A DNA stretch of 64,000 nt from positions 74,295,800 to 74,359,799 of the forward strand of contig NC_063164.1 of the NCBI RefSeq assembly GCF_023159225.1, written 5' to 3'. The position numbers were made by a program, and so were the translations under genes. The notes beneath the pieces were generated by a model. That model had not been told where the DNA came from and made no database searches. It saw nothing but the letters and a program-made list of their open reading frames with translations. Positions 27,000-37,924 of the stretch are shown piece by piece. The DNA is from Perognathus longimembris pacificus. Lineage: Eukaryota > Chordata > Mammalia > Rodentia > Heteromyidae. Positions within the stretch are counted from its first letter, which is position 1. Every line of letters starts with the position of its first letter.

Positions 27000-27295
27000 T
27001 TCACCAGTGCATTAGTTCAGTGTTTATTGGGTGCTCAGCATAGAGTAATCCACTTCACTTAGGTTGTCTATTGCCTATTTACCTCCTCCATACTGCCAAT
27101 GCCTTCTTTAGACATTTATTTTCCTGATCAAATGTCACAATGACTCTTCCTAAATATCCTACCTGAAAGACTCCAGGTATATACTAGTTAACCAGTTCAA
27201 TTAATTAGGTTAATGTTATTTACTTTATAATTATTAAACATGAACTGATTTTTCTACCAGTACATAAACTACCTCAAGGTATGATTCCTTCTCCT
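27000..27295 (+). repeat. L2-like LINE relic
   Basis: The blocks 'gatcaaatgtcacaatgac', 'ctacctgaaagactcc' and 'taaactacctcaaggtatg' keep the order of the L2 3' end (ATGTCAC, CCTACCTGA-type, CTCCATGAGGG-type). Ancient and strongly diverged. Confidence 0.5.
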
Positions 27296-27354
27296 CAAAA
27301 CACAGATCTCTAAAATATCCATTTCTATGCTTTTCATTGCTATATAAGTGGGGA

Positions 27355-27530
27355 AAAATGTGACTTAGGAATTGCAGACAGAATTAGCTGAGTTGAAATA
27401 ATTATGCCAAACATATAAAATGGAGAATAACAATAGAAAAGGCGACATTGATCAAGATGCATTGTACTTACAATCTGATTTGCTGAATTTGAATGCCTTT
27501 GTACAAGTATTTTAAGTAATATTTTTCTTT
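27355..27530 (+). mobile_element. Old L1 3' end
   Basis: The terminal part 'gaatgcctttgtacaagta' corresponds to 'gaaactcctttgtacaatt' at 59720 and the complement of the motif at 9290, marking the same old L1 3' end class. Confidence 0.4.
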
Positions 27531-27543
27531 TCTTTTTCTTTTT

Positions 27544-27707
27544 CCTCCTCCTCCTCCTCCTCCTCCTCCTCCTCCTCCTCCTCCCCCTCCCCCTCCCCCT
27601 CCTCCCCCTCCCCCTCCCCCTCCCCCTCCCCCCTCCCCCTCCCCCTCCCCCTCCCCCTCCCCCTCCCCCTCCCCCTCCCCCTCCCCCTCCTCCTCCTCCT
27701 CCTCCTC
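27544..27707. repeat. (CCT)n/(CCCCCT)n tract; G-rich on the minus strand
   Basis: CCT units flank a core of CCCCCT units, so the minus strand carries many consecutive runs of five G separated by A or GA. Such a strand satisfies the G-quadruplex pattern many times over. It abuts the tail side of the truncated SINE at 27709-27844, suggesting that it expanded from the SINE A-rich tail. It produces poly-Gly and poly-Arg artefact frames. Confidence 0.96.
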
Positions 27708-27708
27708 T

Positions 27709-27844
27709 CACAGTCCCTGGCTTTTTTTTGCTCAAGACTAGCATTCTAACACTTGAGCCACAGCGCCACTTCTGGCTTTTTCTATATATGGAGTGCTGAG
27801 GAATTGATCCCAGGGCTTCATGTATACAAGGCAAGTACTCTTGA
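27709..27844 (-). mobile_element. IDL-Geo SINE, 5'-truncated
   Basis: In reverse orientation the Geo module ('gctcaagactagcattct', 'gagccacagcgccacttc') and most of the ID-like monomer ('gcttcatgtatacaaggca') are present. The copy stops within the ID-like half, so its 5' end is lost. Its 3' tail has been replaced by the CCT/CCCCCT tract. Confidence 0.88.
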
Positions 27845-28223
27845 GGAAGGAAATACTATTTAGGACACTGAAGCACAGAATATGTATGTAAAATTTCAGT
27901 TCTATTAATAAAGCATTTTTAACTACAGAAAGAAAAGAGCAGCCCCATTCACTCTGAGAAATACTGGAAGAAAGTTTGCTGTCTACCAATGACACTCATC
28001 CTCTACATAAAACAGGGCAGCTGAAACTTTAAATGTTAATTCAATCCAAGTGTTAGACAGCCATGGAGTAGAAACCATTCACTCTCTCTTTTTCACTTTT
28101 CCAGTTATGTGACTGTATGAATGTTCTGATTTGAATTGTAGAATCCAATTTCGGAAAGGAGCTCTGCCTTGAATCAAGCTGTTTTGGGGGGTGGGAAGAA
28201 TTCAATTCAATCTGGAAGCATTT

Positions 28224-28862
28224 TTTAATGATTTTATTTTATTTTTCTTTAATTTAATTTTATTGTCAAGGTGATATACAGAGAGGTTATAGTTACATAT
28301 TAAAGATAACAAGATAAATAGGAATCCCACAGATTGGAGAAGATCTTCCCCAGCCATAAAAAAGAAAAGGGCCTTGTTTCTATAATATATTTAGAATTCA
28401 AAAAACTAAATTCCCCCAGAACCTCAGACCCTCAAAGATGCACTAAAGACTTAAAGAGAGACTTCTCTGAATAGAAAATAAGGATGGCAAATAGACACAT
28501 GAAGAAATGTTAAAAAAAAAAATCACTGTCCATAAAAAAATGCAAATCAAAACACTGAGATTCACCTTCACCACATTTAGGATGGCCATTATCAAGAAAT
28601 CCAATAACAACAGTTGCTGACAGGGAAGCGATCCAAAGGGAATGCTACTAGACTGTTTTGGGGAGTATAAACCTGTTCAATCACTCTGTAGAGCAGTGTG
28701 GAGGTTCCTCAAAAGAGTAAACATGGAGCTCCCCTATGACCCAGCAATCCCACTCCTGGGTACTTACCCAAGGGATCACAAACAAGGCCATGCTAAAGCT
28801 ACCAGAACAACTATGTTCATTGCAGCATTATTTGCCATAGCTAAGCATACAGCATTTATGTG
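28224..28862 (-). mobile_element. L1 3' end with 5' inversion
   Basis: 28224-28322 is antisense L1 3' terminus ('ttttattgtcaaggtgatat'). From about 28323 to 28862 the plus strand carries ORF2 C-terminal coding sequence. Translating 28642-28863 gives a 73-residue stretch with 'VWRFLKRVNMELPYDPAIPL', the conserved L1 ORF2 C-terminal signature. The two parts therefore face opposite ways. A short shared AGCATTT at 28217-28223 and 28851-28857 could be the remnant of the target duplication. Confidence 0.8.
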
Positions 28863-30012
28863 AACAATTTTAACAACATGGTATCTATTATCTTATGCTG
28901 TGTCCCAGGTCATTAGTATCTTTGCTGATTTAAATAAATACTTATTGAATAAGTACTAATAAATACTCATTGGTGAGCTTTCTGTTCTCTGATGGCCTCC
29001 TCAATTATATTCAACTAGTGATTTGTTGCAGTGTCTGTTGGACTCAGTTTTTTCCCCATTCCTTTTTCATTATTAAAGCGACTTGCCTTGGCTTATTCAT
29101 CTTAAATTGGTAGAGGTTCTAAATGAAACATGGAAGAATATTGTGTATTAGTCAAAGCAAGTCACACACAGGATAATACAGTTTGAAAGGCAGAAACGAT
29201 TCCTCTTATTTGATCAGAAAATAAGTCATATTGCAAAATATTTGTATATAAAGTAAGGTGGATAATTTACAACCATAATTTTGTTTACCTGTCTGTAATG
29301 CCATAACTGTGTACTTTTAAACAGTCTTCTTTATACTTCTTTTTTTAATAAAAGTCTTCTTTATACTCCTCATCACTTCTACGTATTGAGCAGAGTCACT
29401 TTCTTATGCTTAACAACTGAATGAACATGACAAAAATAATATCTAGCTTTATAATAATCACAAATAATAAGATTGCATTATTTGAATTTAAATATCGACT
29501 ATATTCAAAACTTTACTCTTTGGGGGCTAGTCAAATATGGCTTGCTTTTATGATATTAAAGCATAGCAAACTTCTAGCTAGAATCTGGATTTCTGTTTAA
29601 TTTATCTATTTTCATTTTCCTGTCTTGCCTCTTTAGCTTCTTCCCTGGAAAGTCATATACTTGAACTCATTCAACTTATTACAAGCAAAATTATATCAAA
29701 ATTAGTTAGTATGAAAATAGTAAGAATAAAACTAATGAAAATGCTTTTATAATTCAAAGCTAATGATATTGAACTGTACTTGGAACGATATCATTTTGGC
29801 ACTTAGAAATACTTTGTGATTATTATAGTTTAAGGTGGGTGACATGAATAAATACACTTTCTCTCTAGAGGTATGCAAAAATGATACATCAGTTTATTGA
29901 TGGAATGCCTTTAGAATTATTTTTAGTATACATGGTGATATCACATTATGTTGTGCAAAGAAAGAAATTTGCCACTTTGAATACTTTTCAATGGAGAGGA
30001 AATATTGCATTT
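28863..30012. other. Unassigned AT-rich sequence
   Basis: No gene recognised. The segment near 28925-28965 has an L2/MIR-tail flavour ('aaataaatacttattgaat') but is too short to assign. Confidence 0.5.
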
Positions 30013-30027
30013 AAAGTAAGTATGTTG

Positions 30028-30235
30028 GGCTGGGGATATAGCCTAGTGGCAAGAGTGCCTGCCTTGGATACACGAGGCCCTAGGTTCGATTCCCCAGCAC
30101 CACATATACAGAAAACGGCCAGAAGCGGCGCTGTGGCTCAAGTGGCAGAGTGCTAGCCTTGAGCGGGAAGAAGCCAGGGACAGTGCTCAGGCCCTGAGTC
30201 CAAGGCCCAGGACTGGCCAAAAAAAAAAAAAAAAA
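30028..30235 (+). mobile_element. IDL-Geo dimeric SINE, young copy
   Basis: Complete dimer with a good B-box-like 'ggttcgattcccc' in the left, tRNA-Ala-like monomer, a Geo module ('cgctgtggctcaagtggcag') and a poly-A tail of about 20. The duplication AAAGTAAGTATGTTG occurs at 30013-30027 and 30236-30250. Intact boxes, tail and duplication point to recent insertion. Confidence 0.95.
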
Positions 30236-30251
30236 AAAGTAAGTATGTTGG

Positions 30252-32505
30252 CTAGTACTCTTTCTGGAGTGAATATGATGAAGGAAGATTTTATGGATAC
30301 ACATAAATTTTACAATTAAACCCCACAATTTGTATAATTCATATACATGAATAAAATATTATGCCACTGATCAAGAAATACTGCAGTTGAGAGATATGGA
30401 GTTCCTTCAGTTTTACATTTGAGACAAATGTATTAAAAGAGCTTTCTTAATAGGAATATTTCCCATAATCCCTAGTTTATCCAGGTGGAGGAATATCAGG
30501 TAAAAGGTAGATTAAATTTTAAAATTGGCTTATAATTTTAAGCTGTTTGTTAAGGCTAAAATCTAAATCCCCAAACATTTTTTCTAACTTCACTTGTTTA
30601 CTTGGCAATTCAAGTTTCTTTTCCTTTATTTTCTCAACCCCAAATCCTTCCCCCTTTCTCTGCTAAGAATTGAAATGAATTCACTTAGAAAAACAAATGC
30701 AGAGCTGAAAAAATGTTCCACCATAATCCGTTGGACCAAACTGAATGACCAGGAAAATATGACTTCATTATTTTAAATAGCCAAGAGAAGAATTACCTGT
30801 GGGATTCATATACTTCCTTCCTACAAGAACATATGGGCTAATTAAGGGTTAAAATAACAAAATTCTGCTTTTATATTTGAATATATTTCATTAATGGAAT
30901 TTTAAAGCAAGAAAGAAATCCAATGTATCTGTCAATGAGCCTTTATATGAGCAAATTAAGATCACTTTCTCCCATATTGTTTTAAAGCGAAGCACAGTTA
31001 TCATATCATTTCATTTTATATTAGCAATGATAAATGTTTTTGACAATCAGGGAAAATCAACATCTGTGCCAGACCCACCAGGCTAATTTTTGCCAGTTAA
31101 AATTCGAGACTGAGTTATTGCCTTTTTGGTACCTGCAAAGCATTCTGAATACAACATTCTGTCATTCTTTAAAACAACAAATGGAAGTCATTTAAACCAG
31201 ATGAGCGACAGTCTGGGGAATTGGCATACCTACAGCACAGGATACACAACACCACACACCTATTTCAAGAGAATGAAGAGTGGGTGGCCGGAAGAAAGAA
31301 AGTTTTTCCCATTTAACCTATAATTTGACAACATCTGTGAAGAATTATACACAGCATTGGCATCATAATTGTATCTACCATCAATCACCAGGGAGGAGAG
31401 ATTACTTGAAATAGATGTTAACAGCATTATAGTTTAACAACATGAAAGCAAAGGAAAAAAAGTAAGGAAGGAAATATGTAATATAGTGTCCAAGTAAGTC
31501 ATTAGGGTCTTGAAAGATGCAACATTTCTTAACACAAAATGTGTATTTCATACATCTATAAAAAATAACCCTTAAAGTGGATAGACCATCACTACTGTGT
31601 ATACTAGGTGTTAACAAGTCTAAACCCTTATATTCTGAAGTCCGTGGCCAATGCATTTCTGTACACAATTGCCTTAGTTTTAAAAACAATCAGCATTTTA
31701 TATAGAAATTGTGAAAGGTCTGTCACCTTGTACAAATGGTATTCTTTAGGAATTTGAACTTTGAACACAGTGGGGCAAATGGAACTGTCTCTGATTTATC
31801 AACTAATGCCTGTTAGCCTCTATTTGTTTGCACTCGATAGGCTGAGATAATATTTGCTGTCTTATTGTAGTACTGATTTTTACTTGAACACTCCCTCAAA
31901 TTCAGTTGCTTAAATTTATGTTATAAATCATACACTGTATGCTAAAACAAGGAGACAAAACTGTCTCTTCTCAAAAGATTCTTTGCTGTTTAAAAAAATC
32001 AACCTAATTCATTGAACGTTTTAGATTAGATCTTTGTTATTGTTGCTGCTCCATTTCTTACTGATTTATGTACTGGGAACTGTTTAATATGCAAATCCTT
32101 CATACATGTATTTTCACATTTTAATTTCACTTTGAACTCCAGCCTTGTCATTAGCTCTTGGTGTACCATCTTCCCTTAGATATCTCAGTAGTGTTCAAGC
32201 ACACTAAAACTAACCACTTGGTCTTCTCTCAATACTGAGCATTCCCGTTTAAACTCTTTCTAGTTCTCCCCACCACACACAGACTCTGTACAACTCCAGA
32301 AACATACAAACATGTACTCAATGAAGGTGTTTTCCTCTTGCCATTCTTTTTTCATGGGACACTTATACTCTTGATCAGATTCCTCTCAACTCCTTCATGT
32401 ATTCATGAAAGGATACCTTCTTCCAGTATCCATTTTCATTATATAAATTCTATCATGGAAGCCATTCTCTCATGTAAACTCATTTATGTCATGGAAACCA
32501 TGTCA

Positions 32506-32508
<3 letters not shown>
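30252..32508. other. Unassigned AT-rich sequence
   Basis: No gene or repeat family recognised. Frames of 60-95 codons show no similarity. Confidence 0.5.

Positions 32509-32556
<48 letters not shown>
32509..32556. repeat. (GT)n microsatellite
   Basis: Perfect dinucleotide run of 24 units, directly preceding the tail side of an antisense 7SL-Geo SINE. Confidence 0.97.
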
Positions 32557-32558
<2 letters not shown>

Positions 32559-32574
32559 CTCCTAAGAGTGGAAT

Positions 32575-32780
32575 TTATATGGTCCTGGACACTCTCTGAT
32601 CATTTTTCCTCATGACTAGTGCTATTCCACTCGAGCCATAGCTCTACTTATACTTGTTTGTTTGTTTGTATAATTGGAGATAAGTCTTATGGAATTTGCT
32701 GCCCAGGCTGGCTTGGGGCCTTGAACCTCAGATTTCAGTAGCCTGGATATCTGAGATTCCAGGTGTGTGTCACTGGCACC
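32575..32780 (-). mobile_element. 7SL-Geo composite SINE (diverged)
   Basis: Reverse orientation: Geo module ('gtgctattccactcgagcca'), a linker ('taattggagataagtctta'), then a 7SL-like head ('gcccaggctggcttgggg', 'gagattccaggtgtgtgtca'). The Geo part is more diverged than in the IDL-Geo copies. Confidence 0.75.
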
Positions 32781-33599
32781 AGTGACAAATTTTTTCTCTT
32801 TTTAGTAGTATTAAACTTTGATTTTAGGACTCATAGTAGTCAATTATGGAAGCATATAAACCTCCTGCCCTTGTTGCTTCATATATTTTTACAGACCAGG
32901 TCTCAATTAGTATTTTATCAATTAACCTTATTTAGTATCTATTTCTCTTCATTTTACAGTCGTTTCTTTTACCTTAATGTTAAATGTTTTAAAACTGTCT
33001 AGAAAATTTGAGCAGAAAAGATTGAAGATGGGTTATTGTTAATACCATAATTAAACCTGTGGACATTAGTGTTTATCATTTAAAAATGATTAAAATTATA
33101 GCACTACATTCGAAGTGTAAGCCAAATATGAATGCATATGTAAAGATTCCCTGATATAGATTAGAAATTTACATCCATTCCTTCTCTGTCAATTTTTTTG
33201 TCTCAGTCTATGTATGGAAACAAATATCTCTGGGTAAAATTATAGTATATGATATGGCTGCTATTAAAGTAAAGACAATTTTCTAAATAATGACTTAATA
33301 CACATTACAAATAAATACATGAGAGCATACTTAATAGACTAAATATGTTATCCAATAGATTTTGAGTACAACCAGGCACATATTTCTCTATACTCTGTTT
33401 GACACACCTTTTCTAAACTTCCAAAAGACTGGCTCCAAATAGAATTTCTTCCTGAGATTTGTTTGTGAGGTGACAAGACTGACCTATCCAAATGCATACC
33501 AACCTTAAAATTGGCACATAGCCAATGACTGGGAAATGAGACAGTTACTCATATTTTCTTTTATTTGAGACTCTCTTATTTGATAATTTCATCTCTAAG
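32781..33599. other. Unassigned AT-rich sequence
   Basis: No gene or repeat family recognised. Confidence 0.5.
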
Positions 33600-33790
33600 A
33601 AATCCCTTAGTCAGCCGGGGTTTCTATAGGAAGTAGACAGCAACTCAACTCCTTTTGTTAATGCTTCGTTCTTCACTTTTGCCCTGTGTCAAGTTTGAAC
33701 ACATTTCTCAGTAAACTCCCTGCACATGAGTCTCTACCTCACAGTCTGTTTCCTGGCACTATGATCTAAGACAGTTGGTTCCACAGATGG
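33600..33790 (+). repeat. Possible ancient LTR-type 3' end
   Basis: The order 'cagtaaactccctgcacat', 'gagtctctacctcac' and 'atctaagacag' resembles the 3' terminus of an old mammalian LTR-type element. I cannot name the family. Confidence 0.3.
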
Positions 33791-34052
33791 TCAAAAACAC
33801 TTTAAAGAAAGCACTCTAAAAAGAGATTTGTATCTCAAAAGTTGACCACCAGACTTTCAAGAAGAACCCTATTGATGGCTGTAAATGGATTATTGATAGT
33901 CTATGGTAAATAGAGGCACAAGTAATAAAAAATTCATCAGAACTATGTTGCTATTGTTTACCCATGGAATTGAATGTATTGGTCGGTTCTACATTTTATG
34001 TGGACGTGAAATATAGAAGATATAGTCATTATGATGGATATAGAATTTTTTA

Positions 34053-35828
34053 ATGTTACTAGGGGCCAAAGTAAGTTCTAACAGTACAGGATTCTGGCCA
34101 GGAAGGAAAAATCAACTTTGCTTGTCTGAAAACACAGATTTGAGCTCCAGGCGGCGTCCCACCACTGCTCCAGTGTCGGCGCCAGCACAGCACCCAGCAC
34201 AGCAACCCGCATTCCAGGTAGCTAAAGCACACAGTGTAGACCAGGGAGAAATACTCCAGATGGTGGCTAAGCACAGACGACCTGAAATCTCAGAGAAAGT
34301 GTGAGTACCCCAAGAAAGATATTCTCACTCGCGCCCACAGAGCAGCTTCTGGAAGGCAGCCCTTCCCCCACCGCCAGAGCAAAGCGCCATCTTTGCCACT
34401 GGCATAGGCTCAGACCAGATTGGAACTAAAGCGGGCCTGGGGAAAGCGAGGTCAAAGGAGCCATCTTTGAAAAGGGCAAGAGGGACCGACCAGTGAAAGC
34501 CAACTCCGCCCAGGAAAACACCCCCTGCCCTGGCGGGAGGCGTGTCCTGGGCCTTGGCTTAGCCAGAGGTGCCTCGCCCTGCCCACCAGAATTTCTAAAT
34601 TTAAAGCAAAAGCAGCAAGCAGCTCCCACTGGCATGGAAACACCAGACGGGGGAACAAATAGTTCCTGAGACAGTTAAACGGTCCCATCACAGAGGAAGC
34701 CCAGCCTGAAACGGAGCTGCATTCCATAGCCACTTCTGCCAAGGAGGCTGTCCTGCCCATGAGGGAGGAGCCTCACCCAGGCAAGCAACTCTCAGCCAGG
34801 TAAACCAGGCCAGAGGTGCCCCTCCATGCTGAGTCCACAGCCTATTCAAGGCCAGGAGTTAAAGGCCGCAGCTCCACAGCAGACAGAGGAGCAAACTGAA
34901 ATCAAGTCAAACACAGCCAATCAGGAAAATAGACTGCAGACCATCACAAGGAAACCAGAGACTGGGGAAAGACCACCCAAACAAGGAGGACTCCATTTTT
35001 TTTTCTTTTCAGCATTTTTTAAACTTTAAAAAAAAAATTTTTTTTTCCACTTCTGAAACGTCATCGGTTTTATTTCTGTTTTCTATTTTTACCTGTTTGT
35101 TTTATCAAGTCTTTTTCTTTTCTGTTTGTTTGGGTTGTTCCTTTTCTGTTTTATTTTTATTTTTATTTTTATTTTTTTTTTCTTATTTTAAATAATTTTT
35201 CTCCATTTTGTGCATCTGTCTTCCACTATTTTAACTTTATTCCACTCTTTGCATTCTCTTTCTGTAAAAATTACTTTCCTATGAATGACACCTCCACTCT
35301 TTTCTGCTAACTCTCCATTATCTATCATTTTACCCTTGATATTTCTACTGATTCTACTCTTCTCCACATTTCCACGTCACTGAAACTAAACCAAAATCAC
35401 CACCTCCCCCTCCCCAATACATTTTACTCTATTCTCTTTACTACCTCCAACTTACCCTCCTGACTTACTGCCAGGACCTCCAGTTTCTATTGACTCCTGG
35501 TTATTGGATAGAGGGTATCCCAGCTTAATCCGAGTGAATCAAAGGGGTTCATAGAGAAAGCCAGTCCTAAAAAAACTTAATATAAAAACAAGAATTGCGT
35601 ATAGGGTTGTAACAGTAAATAAGTAACTACTGAATAAAGGGCCCAGGATCGGTTGTTATATTGAAATTGTATTCTTTAGGAACACCAAATCTAATTTTAT
35701 AGACAGGTATACAAGGTATCTGTATATAATTGTGAACTTGTAAGATTTACACAGCAGTGCTTGGTAAGGGCTGCTTTGGGTGTTAAACGGTGCTCACAGG
35801 TGCTGGTAGACTGGCATTCCCAATTCAA
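34053..35828 (+). promoter_or_regulatory. L1 5' untranslated/promoter region
   Basis: This stretch is markedly GC-rich between about 34130 and 34980, with scattered CpG sites ('ggcggcgtccc', 'tcggcgccagc', 'actcgcgccc'), and then turns T-rich (35000-35240). It leads directly into ORF1, as L1 5' regions carrying the internal promoter do. Promoter activity is inferred from position. Short open frames on both strands here are not expected to be genes. Confidence 0.55.
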
Positions 35829-36571
35829 ATGGGCAGAAGGAACACAAGAAAGATGGCAAACAAGGAAGTCTTATCCCCCACTCAAAACAAGCAGGAAGCA
35901 GAGCAGTCAATCAAAGACATAGAAGAGAACCCCCAAAATGCTCTACAAAGTCTACTGATAAACATGATAAATGAAAAGTTTGAATCTCTTCAGTCAATTA
36001 TTCTAGAGCGTGAGGAGGCAAAGCAAAAATTAATGGAGAATTTCATGACATCCACAAATAGAAAGATAAATGAACTTCAAGAGTCAAATGAAAAGATAGC
36101 TAACCAGCTTAAAGATTTGACAGACAACACTCAAAAGGAAAGTAATGAAGTTAATGAAGTAAAGAAGTCCATACAAGACCTAAGAAATGACATGGAAATC
36201 ATCAAGAAAGACCAGTCATAAAGAAAAGAGATTCGAAATCAAGTAGCTAGCCTACAGTCCCAACTAACGGAAGCAGAGGATCGAATCTCAGGAGCTGAAG
36301 ATTCGTTAGATTCTATGGAGAAAGATAAAAAATCAATACAAATCCAGTCCAATCAACAAAACAGATCGCTATAGGAGATTCAAGACACAATCAGGAAGAC
36401 CAATTTAAGGATAATAGGTATTGAGGAAAACTACCAACCAATAACTACCAACCAAGAATTCTGTACCCAGCCAAACTCTCATTCATAGCTGAAGGTCAAA
36501 TAAAAGTCTTGCACAGTAAGGAAAAACTGAATCAATATATCTCCACCAAACCAGCTTTACAGAAAATCTGA
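35829..36571 (+). pseudogene. L1 ORF1 (RNA-binding chaperone), broken
   Basis: ORF1p is a trimeric RNA-binding protein that coats L1 RNA in the cytoplasm. I take the start at 35829, where 'MGRRNTRKMANK' begins; the frame stays open upstream to 35790. A charged coiled-coil-like region rich in Glu, Lys, Gln and Asn follows, ending at a stop at 36219-36221. Reading past it shows 'EDRISGAEDS', a second stop at 36375-36377 and 'RKTNLRIIGIEE', the entry to the RRM domain. The RRM and part of the C-terminal domain are then missing: the sequence jumps to 'YQPRILYPAKLSF', near the usual C-terminus, in a different frame, and stops at 36569-36571. The junction carries a 13-bp direct repeat. The element cannot make a functional ORF1p. 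Confidence 0.85.
36429..36455 (+). repeat. 13-bp direct repeat at the ORF1 deletion junction
   Basis: AACTACCAACCAA occurs at 36429-36441 and 36443-36455 with one base between. It sits exactly where ORF1 passes from the RRM entry to the C-terminal 'YQPRILYP' segment, so it marks the breakpoint of the internal deletion. Confidence 0.85.
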
Positions 36572-36683
36572 AAAGATGTAATATACAGGGAAAATAACCA
36601 AGATCACAATACAGACAGAGAAATGAACCCTAAATAGTAAACATCAGATCAAGAAATGGGAAGACACAGCTTCAAACAAGGAA

Positions 36684-37924
36684 GTGATAATGAAAGCAAC
36701 AAATGATCATCTCTCAATCCTAACTCTCAAAATTAATGGACTTAATTCTCCAGTCAAACAACATAGGCTCAAAAGTTGGATCAAAAATCAAGATCCATCT
36801 TTCTGCTGCCTCCAAGAGACACATCTATCCAGCAAAAGTAAACACCTTCTAAAAGTGAAAGGCTGGAATCAAATCTATCAAGCAAATGGCCCCCATAAGC
36901 AGGCTGGAGTTACAATCCTAGTATCAGACAAAATTAACTTCAAATTCAAAAAGGTAAGAAGAGACAAAGAAGGTTACTACATACTAGTAAAAGGATCTCT
37001 CCTACAGGAAGATATAACCATTCTAAATATCTACACACCAAATGCAGGAGCACCCAACTTCATCAAACAAACACTACTGACTCTAAAAACACTCATAGAC
37101 CCAAACACATTGATTGTTGGGGACTTTAACACTCCACTGTCACCTCTGGACAGATCAACATGCCAAAAACTGAACAAAGAAACCACAGAACTAAATAATT
37201 GCATAGACCAACTAGACTTAAACGACATCTACAGAATATTCCACCCAGCAACATACACCACGGTCAAACTGGATTAAACCAACTTTGTAACCCTGGGATG
37301 AATCCAGTTTGACCGTGGTGATGAGGAAATGAGAATGGCCAAGGACATATGAAAAAGTGCTCTACATCACTGGCCATAAAGGAAATGCAAATCAAAACAA
37401 CATTGAGATTCCATCTCACCCCAGTAAGAATGTCATATATCAAGAAAAGTAACAATAACGATTGTTGGAGGGGATGTGGCCAAAAGGGAACCCTACTTCA
37501 TTGTTGGTGGGAATGTAAACTTGTTCAGACACTCTGGCAAGTAGTATGGAGATTCCTCAGAAGGCTAAATATAGAACTCCTCTATGACCCAGCAGCCCCA
37601 CTTCTGGGCATTTATCCATAAGACCATAAACAAAATCACAGTAATGCCACCAGCACAACAATGTTCATGGCAGCACAATTTGTCATAGCTAGAATCTGGA
37701 ACCAACCCACATGCCCCTCAGTAGACAAATGGATCAGGAAAATGTGGTACATATACACAATGGAATTTTATGCCTCTATCAGAAAGAATGACATTGCCCC
37801 ATTTGTAAGGAAATATAAGGACTTGGAAAAAATTATACTAAGTGAAGTGAGCCAGACCCAAAGAAACATGGACTCTATGGTCTCCCTTATTGGGAATAAT
37901 ACTACAGGTTTAGGCAAGTCATAG
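36684..37924 (+). pseudogene. L1 ORF2 remnant: endonuclease start plus C-terminus, RT deleted
   Basis: ORF2p normally joins an APE-type endonuclease, a reverse transcriptase and a Cys-rich C-terminus, about 1,275 residues. The open frame at 36684-37277 gives 197 residues with endonuclease residues visible: N18 in 'LKING', E45 in 'LQETH', Y117 in 'NIYTP', and D147 and N149 in 'VGDFNT'. It ends before the distal Asp and the SDH-type His, so the nuclease would be inactive. Homology resumes about 900 residues later with '[17 protein letters not shown]' at 37349, '[20 protein letters not shown]' and 'MWYIYTMEFYASI', to the stop at 37922-37924. A further stop interrupts this part at 37619-37621. 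Almost the entire reverse transcriptase, including its catalytic domain, is absent. Confidence 0.9.
37256..37320. repeat. Perfect 20-bp inverted repeat with 25-base loop inside ORF2
   Basis: The left arm, CACCACGGTCAAACTGGATT (37256-37275), is exactly complementary to the right arm at 37301-37320. The left arm in sense reads HHGQTG, part of the L1 reverse transcriptase motif usually seen as 'HHDQVGFIPG'. The loop and right arm, read on the minus strand, give 'HHGQTGFIPGLQSWFN', the same motif continuing. So one short RT segment is present in both orientations at the deletion junction. Confidence 0.9.

Noticed and set aside
27340..27834. 164-codon minus-strand frame with poly-Gly and poly-Arg
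   Set aside because: Product of the CCT/CCCCCT tract plus flanking SINE sequence.
30028..30100. tRNA-like sequence with A- and B-box resemblance
   Set aside because: It is the left monomer of an IDL-Geo SINE, with no cloverleaf integrity and a direct join to the Geo module.
34053..34304. 83-codon frame in the GC-rich L1 5' region as a possible extra gene
   Set aside because: Lies in L1 5' untranslated sequence with an overlapping antisense frame; no independent support.
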